64,000 nt of DNA from Siniperca chuatsi (taxonomy: Eukaryota > Chordata > Actinopteri > Centrarchiformes > Sinipercidae), in NCBI RefSeq assembly GCF_020085105.1, contig NC_058052.1:17400733-17464732 (forward strand), in the 5' to 3' direction. Under the pieces are notes generated by a model, which was given only the letters and a program-made list of their open reading frames with translations, was not told the DNA's origin and searched no databases. The position numbers and the translations under genes are program-made. Every line of letters begins with the position of its first letter. Position 1 is the stretch's first letter. This document shows positions 11,912 to 23,227 of the stretch, piece after piece.

Positions 11912-11929
11912 TTACTGTATCTAAGTGTA

Positions 11930-14900
11930 ACCCCAGTAATTCGCATCGTCAAGCCAGATGCCCCTGCAAATCGTCAACAGGCCGTACTGATGGCGACCAG
12001 AGAGGCCCGTTACTATCGGGAGAAAAGGATGGTCTTCCCCAAACCCCCACAGGAGCTGCTCAACCCAGCCACTGCCCTGGCCCATGCAGAGAAGCTCCTT
12101 CGAGCAGAGGTTATCCCCGCACCGTCACGTCAGCTGTGCCTGGGAAAGCTGGTGGTGCCATTTGGCCAGTATGAGAATGCACCATTCCACTGGCTTGTGG
12201 CAAATGATGTGGGCTACATGAAGTAGTAAGTATATTATATTTAATACCATTGTAGGCTATGCATTTTAAATGCCATTTTGATGTCATGCTTAAAATAAAT
12301 AACCTGTATATCTGTTTGCACAAAACTATAGCTATTATCTGTGTGTATTATTCGTCTTTGCAAAGTTTCTTTACTCATTATCACAACTGCAGTGATATTA
12401 ATGATGACGGTACTAAGTTGATGTATATGATTCCAGCGTACTTGACAAGCACAGATCTGAGGTGACAAACACACATAGAAAGGGAGAGATGGTGAACCAG
12501 TGGGTGAAAGACTACCTCACAGAATATGCAGAGAACTTCCCACAAGTCTCCAGTCTCCTTGAGGCCAACATTGACAGGTGTATCTACGATCAGAAAGGGT
12601 TTGAGATTTACACCTTTCAGGAGATGTGGGAACTCTACAGCCAGTACCACATCCAAAAGGACAGGCCAGAGCATTTCAGGGATGAGCAGAGGGTGACAAT
12701 ACAGAAGGCATACAGTTCTGTGAGGAGGTGGTTGCACACACCAGTGACCCACATTACAAGTGTGCAGATGAAGAGGTTCAAGAAATATATCAGTGACAAG
12801 GAGCAAGTAAGTGTTCATTTGATTATGTATTTGTTATGGAACAGGAAGAGCAGAATAGCATAGTAAATGAAAATTGTTCAAATTACTGATATTTTGAGCA
12901 CTTTGGCTAAATGTGTTTGTTTGCTTTTGGTAATTTAAAACCGCTACGTCATAAAATCCAGATAGTTACATTACATTTGTTGTCCAGCAACCTCAGCCAA
13001 GCACCTCCAAGTGTGGTCCTTCATCATGGCCAGGCGATGACGTTGAACTGGTAGCTGCAAGCCAGGCTGTGGAACGTAAGTGAGATACATAGTTAATAGA
13101 CATCTTTTTTTTAAATAAATAATGTATAATACAAACTGCTGTATTTGGTAAATTTTTCAGACTGGCTCAAGTCCCAGGAGTCCAGTAGTCAGACTAACAG
13201 TCAGTCTCTGGATTCCCAGTGCCGATGTTCCCGACCCACAGACAAGACCAAGCAGCCTGAGCCCGCTGTCCGCCCCAAGGAGCCTGTGTCCACTAGCCAG
13301 CCCACAGAGTCCCCATCCACAGCCAAAGGTCATGATTATCCCATGGAAGCACCTCCGAGTGACTCCCCTGTAAGTGAAATTCACATTATATGCAAACAAT
13401 GTAAATGAGAACAATTTGGTTTACATATTTTTTAAATTGGTGTTCTGTCTTAACATTATGTATATAATAACGAAATGTTTTGTGTGTGTGTGTTATATGT
13501 GTGTTGCAGGTGGAGCTAGAGGGTTGGGTGCATCTGTCGGAAAACCCCAGTGGCATCCCATCTGCCGACATTTCATGGCTCAAAGAGGACACAGAAAGAG
13601 GGCTGTTCACCCCGTTCAAATCTACAAGGAAAAAACTGGTCTGTATAAGAGGCGACGGGTGATGAAATCAGACCGCATGTGGTTTTACCCACCAGAACCT
13701 CCCGGCTATGTCAGCGGTGCTCTGCCAACTCCACAGCTCTTTTTTCGTCTTTGTGTGGCGCCCTGTTGGAGTGTGGAGGTACTCCCTGAAGTGTCTTCGA
13801 GGTGATGAGTGTGTGGGTAGAGGACGGAATGTGTACCTTTACAAGTCTGGCTACCATCACCGGGTATAACTCACTTCACCTATGTTAGCATTATTACATT
13901 ACAGTTGAATATTTATTACTATGTACGTAAACATGCAAGAAAAAAAGAGCACAGAAAGTCATATGCTGATATTGGTCTTTATTTGCTTAGATTTTTTTTC
14001 CCATGTGTACTTTAGGTACGTCACATCTGGGATGTGTCCAGCTGGTACACAGTGCTCACTGAGGTCCTGTGCTGCGGACATTGTACATAGGCAGCCAGGA
14101 GCAGAGAAAGTGGCACAGTGGGTCGGTGGCTTGCGTGGGATCTCGCTATTTTATCACAACTTAGTGAGGCTCATCAAACTATGTTCCCTGCCATCCTCAC
14201 CCGCAAGTAACATAATGTGTGCATTTAACAAACTTGAAAATAGTCACTCAAAACAACCTCAACATATTGATTGTGACTCTCCTAACAGGTGTGGTGTCGT
14301 TAGGAATGGTGTGCGCCTTCTGAGGGACCGGACAGAAGGGAACACTATGGTCAAGGTGTGGCGGCAGATACAGGAGAATCACGTTGAGGACTACCTTCAA
14401 CGTAAGGACCTGTACACCACACTCCACATGACTGTAGCGAAACCTGCATTTGTCTCTGCATTTAGACACATTCCAGGCTCCACCTCCTCAAAGAGAGCTC
14501 CCCTCCGCACGGCTCCTGCGCCACGCCTTCCTGCTGGCAGAGGCCAGCAATGTGCAGGATTACCGTAGCCAGATCCTCTCCACATTTGGCACAGTGCTGA
14601 AAATGGATTCCACCAAGAAAGTAAGTAAATCCAAACATAATGTCATACTATATGATGCAAAACATATTGCAGTTTTTATTCAGTTTTAAATTGAACTAAA
14701 ATTCACACTGTTGTATACAGTATGTATTTGCAGTGCTTTTCAGTATTTGGTTGTGTTGTGTGTATTTGCAGCACATGTGTTGTCAAATTGATGAAGATTT
14801 TTTCTTAATTTGCTTCTGTTTTGTCTGTCTGCATGTGTTTTCTTAAGTTGCAGTGCGTTTGCCCTTGTCGGCCACCGTAGTTGTAAAATGATGAAGACAA

Positions 14901-15075
14901 ATTACATATCAATAGAATCTAACAGAGGGTTATCACATTATGCAAACTTGACTAATATTTTGTAGGTGGTGAAGAAGCTGTCTGGGGAGGGTCAAGGCTC
15001 AGCTGAGTGGTTCAGCAGCATCGGAAACAAGCACTCCCAAATAGTTTCATTTGTGCTGACCTGTGAGGAGTAGCA
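11930..15075 (+). pseudogene. Decayed multi-exon transposon gene (DUF6729-like), 5' and middle part
   Basis: Eight exon-like blocks are joined by good GT-AG signals with matching phases: about 11936-12225, 12437-12806, 12988-13075, 13161-13369, 13510-13863, 14016-14202, 14289-14620 and 14966-15075. The joined frame gives phrases such as PFHWLVANDVGYMKY, VRRWLHTPVTHITSVQMKRF, MWFYPPEPPGYVSGALPTPQ and WRQIQENHVEDYLQRKDLYT. I remember these from a repetitive, intron-bearing gene family scattered through fish genomes, with a domain I believe is DUF6729. The copy is dead: there is a one-base frameshift near 13618, a donor-removing deletion of about 11 bases near 14203 relative to the second copy, another frameshift near 14470 and a stop at about 15071. 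Introns show that the copy moved as DNA, not as a retrocopy. Confidence 0.7.
13281..14319 (+). repeat. Left arm of a ~1 kb inverted duplication
   Basis: This segment of the transposon gene recurs in reverse complement at 18204-19253 with very few differences seen by eye. Both exons and introns are shared. Similarity starts at AGCCTGTGTCCAC and stops after GTGTGCGCCTT; beyond these points the flanks are unrelated. The arms are separated by about 3.9 kb. Confidence 0.9.
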
Positions 15076-15169
15076 GATAGTGTATTTTTATTGTGACGCT
15101 CAACAAAAAATTGGCCAGGAAAAATTGCGAATGTGTGCCATAAAGTTAGTGGTGTAAATTTAAATGATC

Positions 15170-15418
15170 TTTGCCACCTGTACCAAGTCAAAGCCACACA
15201 GAAAGCTCAGGTCATCTTACTGGACTCCCAGCACCCTTTACACAGTGACTTTAGTTTGCTCCCCTCAAGGAGGAGGTTTTACCACCCTAGAGAATATGAC
15301 TAACAGATATATGAGGTCTTTTATTCCATCAACTACTGTTTTTTTAATGGTTATTTTTAAGCATGCCAAATTGCCCCTCCGGGACATTAAAGCTTTACTC
15401 CACTCTACTCTACTCAGG
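15170..15418 (+). mobile_element. LINE 3' fragment nested in the transposon pseudogene
   Basis: In shifting frames the stretch reads SQHPLHSDFSLLPSRRR and then TNRYMRSFIPST. This resembles the C-terminus of fish non-LTR retrotransposon ORF2 proteins. It is followed by the LINE-tail phrase AAATTGCCCCTCCGGGACAT, ATTAAAG and a short (ACTCT)n tail. It replaces the middle of the transposon gene. The LINE is 5'-truncated and carries frameshifts. Confidence 0.55.
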
Positions 15419-15420
15419 TC

Positions 15421-16568
15421 CCCAATGTGCGGCACGGCCCTAACAGGTTTACCTGATAAGTGGCATTGCACGGTGGAACTCAGACAAGAGCTCAGATGCC
15501 GTGTTTGGTGGCAAAGGACGGCACCACAGGATCTACTCGGCGCCGCTGATTGACCGCCTCTCTGTTTGGAGAGACTGTGGAGGAGAATTTCCAGGCCCCT
15601 GCTGACGTCCCTTCCAATGAGCTGCTTGGGCTGGAGTACCTGTTCAGCCAGAGCACCAGTGAATCTGGACCCTTCTCTCTTCAGGACATTGTCAACGATG
15701 GACTTGGTCCAGAGGAGGAGGTGGTTCAGCCTGGGCAGCCCGATCCAGATCCTGAGGCAGACGAGGCGTACCAGAGCAACGTGGAGGCACATGACGGTGT
15801 GCTGGATGCCGTCCTGCCCCACATTACGCTCACCAGCGACAAAACCTCCACTGTTCACCCTCCAGACTTTGTGAGTAACTGTGTGTCTGCTAGAATGAAA
15901 TACAGTGCACTGCTGGACAATGTACACATATGAACTTACCGCATTCGTATGGCAATTTTTTAACAGGAGGTTGCCTGCAGTCCAAACCCTCTTCCTGGCT
16001 TTCAAAAGTTGGAAATGCCACCTCCATCTCATCTGCACTCCTACCTCCAGCACCACACCAGCCAGCATTCCTCCCTCCACCAGACTACCCCCTGATGGAA
16101 TATGCGCCCACACCCAGCATGGCAGGGACAAAGGGAAGGACAGACATAATCATGCCACTCTCCCAGGCTCAACCACCACTGCCACCTGTGCATCTGCCAG
16201 TGACAAAAACCCCTGCCACCTCTACCATCACCAGACTTGTGCCCTCCCTCTCTGCATCTACAGCAACCCCTGGGATTGCTGGCCCCTCCACACAGCCCAT
16301 AATGCCTGCCAGTCAGGCTCTGCCCACAATGCCCACTACTAGCACATCGCACAGTACTGGCAGTCCTTCATTCTGGGCTAGATCTACACAATACAAGCGT
16401 AAGGTGAAGGAACACTCCACAGAATTAGGACGCAAACTGTCTCAGGTGCATAATCTCCCTATCTGTACACTCTGTGGTCAACCAACCCAGGGACATAAAA
16501 AATACAAGAAAAGACTTTCTGTAGTGCTGTTTTTTTTTTCCCCCATTTCATGCACTTTATTCAATAAA
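15421..16568 (+). pseudogene. Decayed transposon gene, 3' part
   Basis: After the LINE fragment the same gene family resumes. The phrases ELLGLEYLFSQSTSESGPFS and LDAVLPHITLTSDKTSTVHP lie in an exon with a donor at 15871 (TTTGTGAGTAA). The next exon starts at about 15967 after a CAG acceptor. The final coding block, before 16520, contains CTLCGQPTQGHKKYKK, a CxxC-x4-H arrangement like a small zinc-binding end. Early stops and frame changes lie around 15410-15560 and 16080. Compared with the family as I remember it, several hundred central codons are missing, including the probable catalytic region. The likely end is the AATAAA at 16563. Confidence 0.6.
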
Positions 16569-16571
16569 GTG
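16553..16571 (+). terminator. Palindromic polyadenylation signal of the transposon gene
   Basis: CACTTTAT-TCA-ATAAAGTG is a perfect 8 bp inverted repeat containing AATAAA (16563-16568) on the plus strand and, on the minus strand, the variant ending TGAATAAAG. Confidence 0.5.
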
Positions 16572-16589
16572 GTCAGTGCTACAGTAACA

Positions 16590-18100
16590 GTGAGTTGTGG
16601 CGTATCAATTAATAAATGCAACACTGGGGGTATATTCGCTTATCAAATAATTGGGACAGAGACACAGAGTGCCAGATTACTTGCATGTAAGGACATGTGC
16701 CTACAGTACAACGATAGCAGATAATTTTCCACATATAGCACATATAACAGAAATATTCAAGTAGCTTTAATCAGCCTCTGAAATATTAAACTATGTTTAA
16801 TCAGCCTCCCAATAGTCATAAGTGAATTAAAAAAGACATAAGTGACAAATGTAAATAAATGGCTTTTAGGAAAAGACAAAGCGCTCTCACACATGTGTAC
16901 TTTTGATAAAATATGCTGTATTTCATTTTGTAAAGAACCAGTCCAGTAACATATGAATAAATCTGTGGTAGTTCCTGCTACAGTAGGTGTCTCCAGGACC
17001 ACATTTTGCCATGATGACACACACACACACACAGACTCACAAGGTGAAAACAATACCAGCCGCGCTGTCGCAGCTGGTAATTACCACATATTCCTGGAGG
17101 AGGAGATGTGCACTCTACTGAGTGCACAATTCTAATTTTATTTATTTATTTCACTTCTTGATTTTACTCCTTTCAGAGCTTACACTTCAATTGAAAGTAT
17201 CTTTCAGTAAACTTTAGGTCATATACAAATTTCAAGCCATCTGTACTTTCCATGCCTGAAGTGCTTGAACTTCAACTTGATTTGTTCACTTTTTTCATTC
17301 ATCAAACATTTTTTTTATATGAACATGCTCCTGATCAATGCATTTCATGTTTCAGCTTTTCCAGTGCAATCTTGTCCAGTCCCCTTCTTTACAGGCAATA
17401 CATTTCAGCTCTCAGCTCTTTAGGCCCATTCTTTTTTGTTCCAAAGTATTTAGCAATGCAGCTCATCTGTCTGATATTAATACAAAGCATTTCTTCTATC
17501 AGTCTATACAGGCAATTCATTTCAACTTCCAGCTTTCCTAGCAATGTATTTCAGCTCTTAGCTTCTCTGGGTAATGCAGTTCAGCTTCCCCATTCTGCCA
17601 GTTTTACAGCTTCCAGGTTTTCAGCAGAGCAGTGCAATGCATTTGGGCTTCAAGATTTTTCAGATTTAATTTAATGTAATAGCTTTAATGTGACGTGAAT
17701 ATATTATTTCACATTCACTGACACAGACCGGTCAGCTGTCAATCCATCACTGTCAACACAGTGAGCAAATTAATTATGAAACATGATGTCCGCCATAGAA
17801 ATAGGGTAAACCCCATCCCTTCTTTTAGCTCAGGTGTTCTCTCAGTTCCTTAGTAAAAGTTGCTCTCAGCAGCTTTCTGAATGGCTCTTCAGTCTCCTGA
17901 TAACATGAAACAGGGATTAAACAGATTAAACATCCTGCACATTCAAAGTTAGCCTCTTGATTAACCTGCTGATATGCGGGTGTGGTGTACTACTTACTGT
18001 GTCTTCCTATTTGAGAAAAGCAAAAGAGGCATTGTGATAACACAGGAAATTACTTAAGACATTGGCATGTTATTCATATACCATTTGGTGATACCAAAGT
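16590..18100. other. Spacer between the inverted transposon copies
   Basis: No supported gene. Within about 17330-17660, phrases such as CAATACATTTCAGCTCTCAG, CAATTCATTTCAACTTCC and CAATGTATTTCAGCTCTTAG recur at uneven spacing. This suggests a decayed tandem repeat. Short frames across it are not credible proteins. Confidence 0.45.
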
Positions 18101-18106
18101 GCACTC

Positions 18107-18203
18107 TTCTAGTTACTTTTGTACTTTTATTTAAACGAAATCTTGAATGTAGGACGTCTACTTGTATTTTTACAGAGCGGTATTGATACTTTGACTTAGG
18201 TAA
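18107..18203. mobile_element. Fragment of an hAT-type MITE
   Basis: The phrases CTAGTTACTTTTGTACTTTT and ACTTGTATTTTTACAG, followed by a degraded TTTGACTTAGGTAAAAG, resemble the terminal part of the intact MITE at 45208-45726. The fragment abuts the inner edge of the inverted transposon arm at 18204. Confidence 0.45.
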
Positions 18204-19253
18204 AAGGCGCACACCATTCCTAACGACACCACACCTGTCAGGAGAGTCACAATCAATATGTTGAGGTTGATTTGAGTGACAATTTTCAAGTTTGTTAAAT
18301 GCACACATTATGTTCAGAATACTCACTTGCTGGTGAGGATGGCAGGGAACATAGTTTGATGAGCCTCGCTAAGTTGTGATAAAATAGCGAGATCCCACGC
18401 AAGCCACCGACCCACTGTGCCACTTTCTCTGCTCCTGGCTGCCTATGTACAATGTCCGCAGCACAGGACCTCAGTGAGCACTGTGTACCAGCTGGACACA
18501 TCCCAGATGTGACGTACCTAAAGTACACATGGGAAAAAAAATCTAAGCAAATAAAGACCAATATCAGCATATGACTTTCTGTGCTCTTTTTTTCTTGCAT
18601 GTTTACGTACATAGTAATAAATATTCAACTGTAATGTAATAATGCTAACATAGGTGAAGTGAGTTATACCCGGTGATGGTAGCCAGACTTGTAAAGGTAC
18701 ACATTCCGTCCTCTACCCACACACTCATCACCTCGAAGACACTTCAGGGAGTACCTCCACACTCCAACAGGGCGCCACACAAAGACGAAAAAAGAGCTGT
18801 GGAGTTGGCAGAGCACCGCTGACATAGCCGGGAGGTTCTGGTGGGTAAAACCACATGCGGTCTGATTTCATCACCCGTCGCCTCTTATACAGACCAGTTT
18901 TTTCCTTGTAGATTTGAACGGGGGTGAACAGCCCTCTTTCTGTGTCCTCTTTGAGCCATGAAATGTCGGCAGATGGGATGCCACTGGGGTTTTCCGACAG
19001 ATGCACCCAACCCTCTAGCTCCACCTGCAACACACATATAACACACACACACAAAACATTTCGTTATTATATACATAATGTTAAGACAGAACACCAATTT
19101 AAAAAATATGTAAACCAAATTGTTCTCATTTACATTGTTTGCATATAATGTGAATTTCACTTACAGGGGAGTCACTCGGAGGTGCTTCCATGGGATAATC
19201 ATGACCTTTGGCTGTGGATGGGGACTCTGTGGGCTGGCTAGTGGACACAGGCT
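18204..19253 (-). pseudogene. Second, inverted partial copy of the transposon gene
   Basis: Reverse complement of 13281-14319. On the minus strand it carries the same exons and introns: PSGIPSADISWLKEDTERGL, MWFYPPEPPGYVSGALPTPQ and the block with TSGMCPAGTQCSLRSC read out of frame. It lacks the one-base frameshift near 13618 of the first copy, so its 108-codon frame runs through. It also retains a GTGAGT donor near 18330 that the first copy has lost. It is therefore closer to the ancestral sequence. Only four exons are present, so it cannot encode a full protein. Confidence 0.85.
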
Positions 19254-19562
19254 GCTTAATAAATTAAGTACCAAGTGGGTATAAGTATAAAATAAAATAA
19301 GTGTGAAGTACACAGTGGGTTTACCGGTTGTTGATGATGATAATAATATGGTATAAAGTAATAGTGCATGAACTGCCAAGTTAAGTGTAGCTTATTTATA
19401 ATGAGACGGAGGATATTGTACAGCAATAATAGAGGTATGAATAAATATCAATATCAATAAATAGGGAATTTTAAACTAAAAAGAGTATATTTTACGGGAG
19501 TATTAACACAGGATATTGTACAATTAAGTCAAGTATTGCATAGATGTAATGATCAATGTCCA

Positions 19563-20475
19563 GTTTAATGGCTTAGGGTTATACAGACCACACAGAGGAA
19601 GGAGTTGAAGAGTTTGGTGGCCACAGGCAGGAATGACTTCCTGTGGCGCTCTGTGGTGCTTTTTGGGGGGATGAGTCTTTCGCTGAAGGTACTCCTTTTT
19701 TTGACCAGCACGTCATGGAGCGGGTGAGAGACACTGTCCAAGATGGCATGTAGTTTGGCCAGCATCCTCCTCTCTGACACCACCAACAGAGAGTTCCGCT
19801 CCACCCCCACAATGTCACTGGCCTTACGGATTAGTTTGTTGAGTCTGTTAGCGTCCGCTACCCTCAACCTGCTGCCCCAGCATGCAACAGCATACAGGAT
19901 AGCACTGGCCACCACAGAATCATAAAACATCTTCAGCATTGTCCGGCAGATGTTGAAGGACCTCAGCATCCTCAGAAAATAGAGGCAGCTCTGGCCCTTC
20001 CTGTGGACAGCTTGAGTGTTCTTAGCCCAGTCTAGTTTATTGTCCATGTGTACTCCCAGGTATTTGTAATCCTCTACAATGTCCACACTGACCCCCTGGA
20101 TGGAACCGGGGTCACTGGTTCCTTGGCCCTTCGTAGATCCACAACCAGCTCCTTAGATTTTGTTGCATTGAGCTACAGATGGTTCTGCTCACACCATGAG
20201 ACAAAGTTCCCCACCACAGCCCTGTACTCAGTCTCATCACCACCGCTGATACCTCCCACCACAGCAGAGTCATCAGAAAATTTCTGAAGGTGGCAGGACT
20301 CTGTGTGGTAGCTGAAGTCCGTGGTATAGATGGTGAAGAGGAAGGGAGAGAGGACAGTCCCCTGAGGGGTCCCAGTGTTGCTGACCACGCTGTCCGACAC
20401 ACAGTGCTGCAGGCGCGCATGCTGTGGTCTGCCAGTCAGGTAGTCCACAATCCAGGATATGAGGGGGGCGTCCAC
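19563..20475 (-). mobile_element. 5'-truncated LINE (L2-like) with reverse transcriptase remnants
   Basis: The minus-strand frame 20475-20173 reads ISWIVDYLTGRP, then NTGTPQGTVLSPFLFTIYT and QKFSDDSAVVGG. These are the conserved RT blocks of a non-LTR element, with FSDDSA in place of the catalytic YADD-type box. A TAG stop follows NHL at 20173. A shifted frame (20086-19565) continues with DIVEDYKYLGVHMDNKLDWA, VVASAILYAVACWGSRLR and ERHRKSFLPVATKLFNSFL, typical of the ORF2 C-terminus. I associate these phrases with fish L2-type LINEs. The copy is inactive: it has a nonsense codon, a frameshift and no endonuclease region. Confidence 0.8.
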
Positions 20476-20505
20476 CTACTTCTCACCCAGCAGGGTGAGA
20501 AGTAG
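20476..20505. repeat. Perfect 13 bp hairpin at the LINE truncation point
   Basis: CTACTTCTCACCC, then AGCA, then GGGTGAGAAGTAG form an exact inverted repeat. It lies where the recognisable reverse transcriptase reading frame of the minus-strand LINE ends. Confidence 0.85.
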
Positions 20506-20689
20506 CCAGAGGAGATTCTACTGTACGTTCTCACCAACAGCAGGTCCTTCGATTTTACTGAGAGGCGCTAACAGTTACATTAGCGTAAAGTTAGCCTAAC
20601 GTTACCTGTCAACAGAACTCTCAGCTAGCTAACGTTAATGTGCGACTATCCAATCATGGTCATATCTGTATAAATGAAAGGTGTATAGT

Positions 20690-20805
20690 GTATATATTTT
20701 TTATTATTTCTTATTTATCACTCTTCTTTTGACTCTTGAGCTGCTAACCTTAACGTTAGCGAATTTTGCTGGTGGGGATCAATAAATTTTATCTTATCTT
20801 ACCAA
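20690..20805 (+). mobile_element. LINE 3' tail, plus orientation
   Basis: GGGGATCAATAAATTTTATC followed by TTATCTTACC, preceded by an AT-rich stretch, matches the usual 3' end of fish LINEs (GGGGATCAATAAAG-type). Opposite orientation to the neighbouring LINE, so it is a separate insertion or part of a rearrangement. Confidence 0.5.
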
Positions 20806-23189
20806 CATTACAACAACGTTCAGCCTTACCAAATGACTAAAAAGATATCCTTCAAGTAAACAGACATACCCATTAAAGCTTTCTTCAATCTTTGAATACA
20901 TTTTGTGAGATACAGAGAGTCTGAGAATGCCACCTGACCTGAGCTCACAACCACTGAAGCAACGACTCATGCTGGTCTACCCTCCATTTTAAAAGATATC
21001 TTAAACAAGATGCTCACAGCATTAAGATTGATCTGTTACCTTATACTCAAGATAAAAAGCACATGTGTTGTCCTTCTTGCTCCATTAGTGTCAGATGAAG
21101 TTACATACTGTATTGTATTGTTCTTCTGTGCTTTTCTGTGTTGCTTACACAGCTGAGACGCTTATCGAGTTCTGATGTTGTTGCAGCTCTAGTTCATTAA
21201 TCCTGCTGACTAGTGATGGTATTGTAGGAGCTTTGGCCTTTCCTGATCGATGCTAAATTCATCAAAGCTTCCCCATCGGCCATAACTTGATTAACCACAC
21301 TTAAGTCCAATTCATAAACATTCTGCAAATTCTCTTCAGGGGACCTAGAAGCCACTAATTTCACTGGTGATCAATTTGGCTCTCACCTTTTCAGTTTTGC
21401 CCTGCAGCTCAGCCACCTGTTAAGATTACACTTAACCCAACTTCTTCACATTTCAGCACATCACTGCTTTCTAATTAGATTTCTTCTGGAGCGCGGTGTA
21501 GTCGAAACTCTGATCGGAGAGATAGCGGGAGAAACCAACTGAGAATAACTTTGGGAATCCCTGCATAACCCCAATGGAAGCATCCGCAATTGTTAATCCC
21601 ACAGAGATACACCCTTAGAAATGATAAATGACAAGCAAGAACATCATGCGCTAGACCTATATGTTAAAGGAACAAAGTATTTGCAGCAAAAATGCATTAA
21701 ATCACTCCTCACAAATTATTCGAATGCGGGCCATACATCATATAATGTACTTTTTTACCTTGCCAGCGTTACTGAAGATTCACTAGTATTTCCTTTGCCT
21801 TTGCGCCTCTTGAAGAGTGAAGTTATATTATTAAATGTCATAGTTATGAACAGAATACATTTGCACATTTGATTTTCACATCATAAAAAAGTGAGGCAGC
21901 AGAGAGGCGATCATTGTGATCATTTAGAAATGTGTTTCTATTTGCTTCCAGACACATTAGCCATTGTTACATAAATCAGCGCATTGCTGTCATTGTAGTA
22001 GCTTTTTCCTCTGTGATGCATTTGAGAGAATAAAATTAACTTATGTAGAGATTTACATAAATAAATATATTTTCCATTTTTTTCAAACCTTGTATCAGAG
22101 TGAAACCAGAAAAAAAGTGAAACCATATAAAACTAAACAAAACATCATCTGATGGTTGTCTTCAACATGCCCTGAGTGCAGTGAAACCAATTTATTAATT
22201 TGTGATGTATTTTTAGCCTCATGTGAACACAGATGTTGTACACTTAGGCCACAAGATGGCGCCTGAAACTCACAGTTGTTGCTTGACATCTGCCTGTGAG
22301 ATGAGAAGTCAAATTAAGTGATGTAAATTGCTTATGAAGAAGTGGCACTGACGGAGTAGAAATTAAAGATAATATATTTGACGTATACTCTCTTTGGACA
22401 TTAGAGGCCCTGCAGCATGGCTGGTTATTTATCTAGTGTGGGTTTATTACTCCACTAAGGGAGGACAAGTTGTAAATGATGACAATGATAATTCTCTTTG
22501 ACCAAAATAGGTAGTAAGTAGTTGTTTGATTGACTTAAATCACATTTGAGGAGTTTTTACTTCCCAACTTCCCTTGTTGTTGCTGATGTAGAGCTGTTTT
22601 TTAATTTTTTTTTGTTGCAGCCCATTAAATATTACTCAAATATTCATTAAATAAATTGAGTTTTTGTGATTTTTGTAGATACTATTTACATCACTGACGT
22701 GTTGCTGCTACTGCCTGCCTAATTAGTTAACATTTTTTTCAATCTGATTATTTTCTTCTTTCTTTCTGGCACGTAGAGGAGAACAGATCACTCCTATTTT
22801 CGGAGAGCGGTGCTTAGGCAGAGGGTAGATTCAAGTCCATCATCATCTCCTCATTTCCTGCAGCTATTTAAGACTGTGCCTCTCCAAAATAGGCGCCCGA
22901 TGACCGCAGCCGGAGCTATCCGCAGACCTGCTTTCAAACTAATTTGAGGATATTAGGATGTCTCAGAATGTTTTGTTTTGACATTTCTATACCTTCGTTG
23001 ACCGTTGTGTGTACAAAGCGTGTGCCATCTGACTTAATGCCATTTTAGAAGTAATCTCAGATGTTTTAGGTTTCCATAACTATATATTGTACATCTTGAG
23101 TGCTTTATAATTTCTATGCTGCACTTTGTTATTTTGGAAATGTACTCAAAACCCAAAGTAAGGTTTAACTGACAGAGAGGTCTTACACA

Positions 23190-23191
<2 letters not shown>

Positions 23192-23225
<34 letters not shown>
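23192..23225. repeat. (AC)n microsatellite
   Basis: About 17 uninterrupted AC units. Confidence 0.95.

Positions 23226-23227
<2 letters not shown>

Noticed and set aside
15265..16131. 288-codon minus-strand open frame
   Set aside because: It runs antisense across the LINE tail and the transposon exon. The plus-strand frames carry the recognisable protein phrases.
20112..20420. Alternative minus-strand frame over the LINE
   Set aside because: The neighbouring frame carries the reverse transcriptase blocks (TGTPQGTVLSPF, FSDDSA); this one is a shadow.
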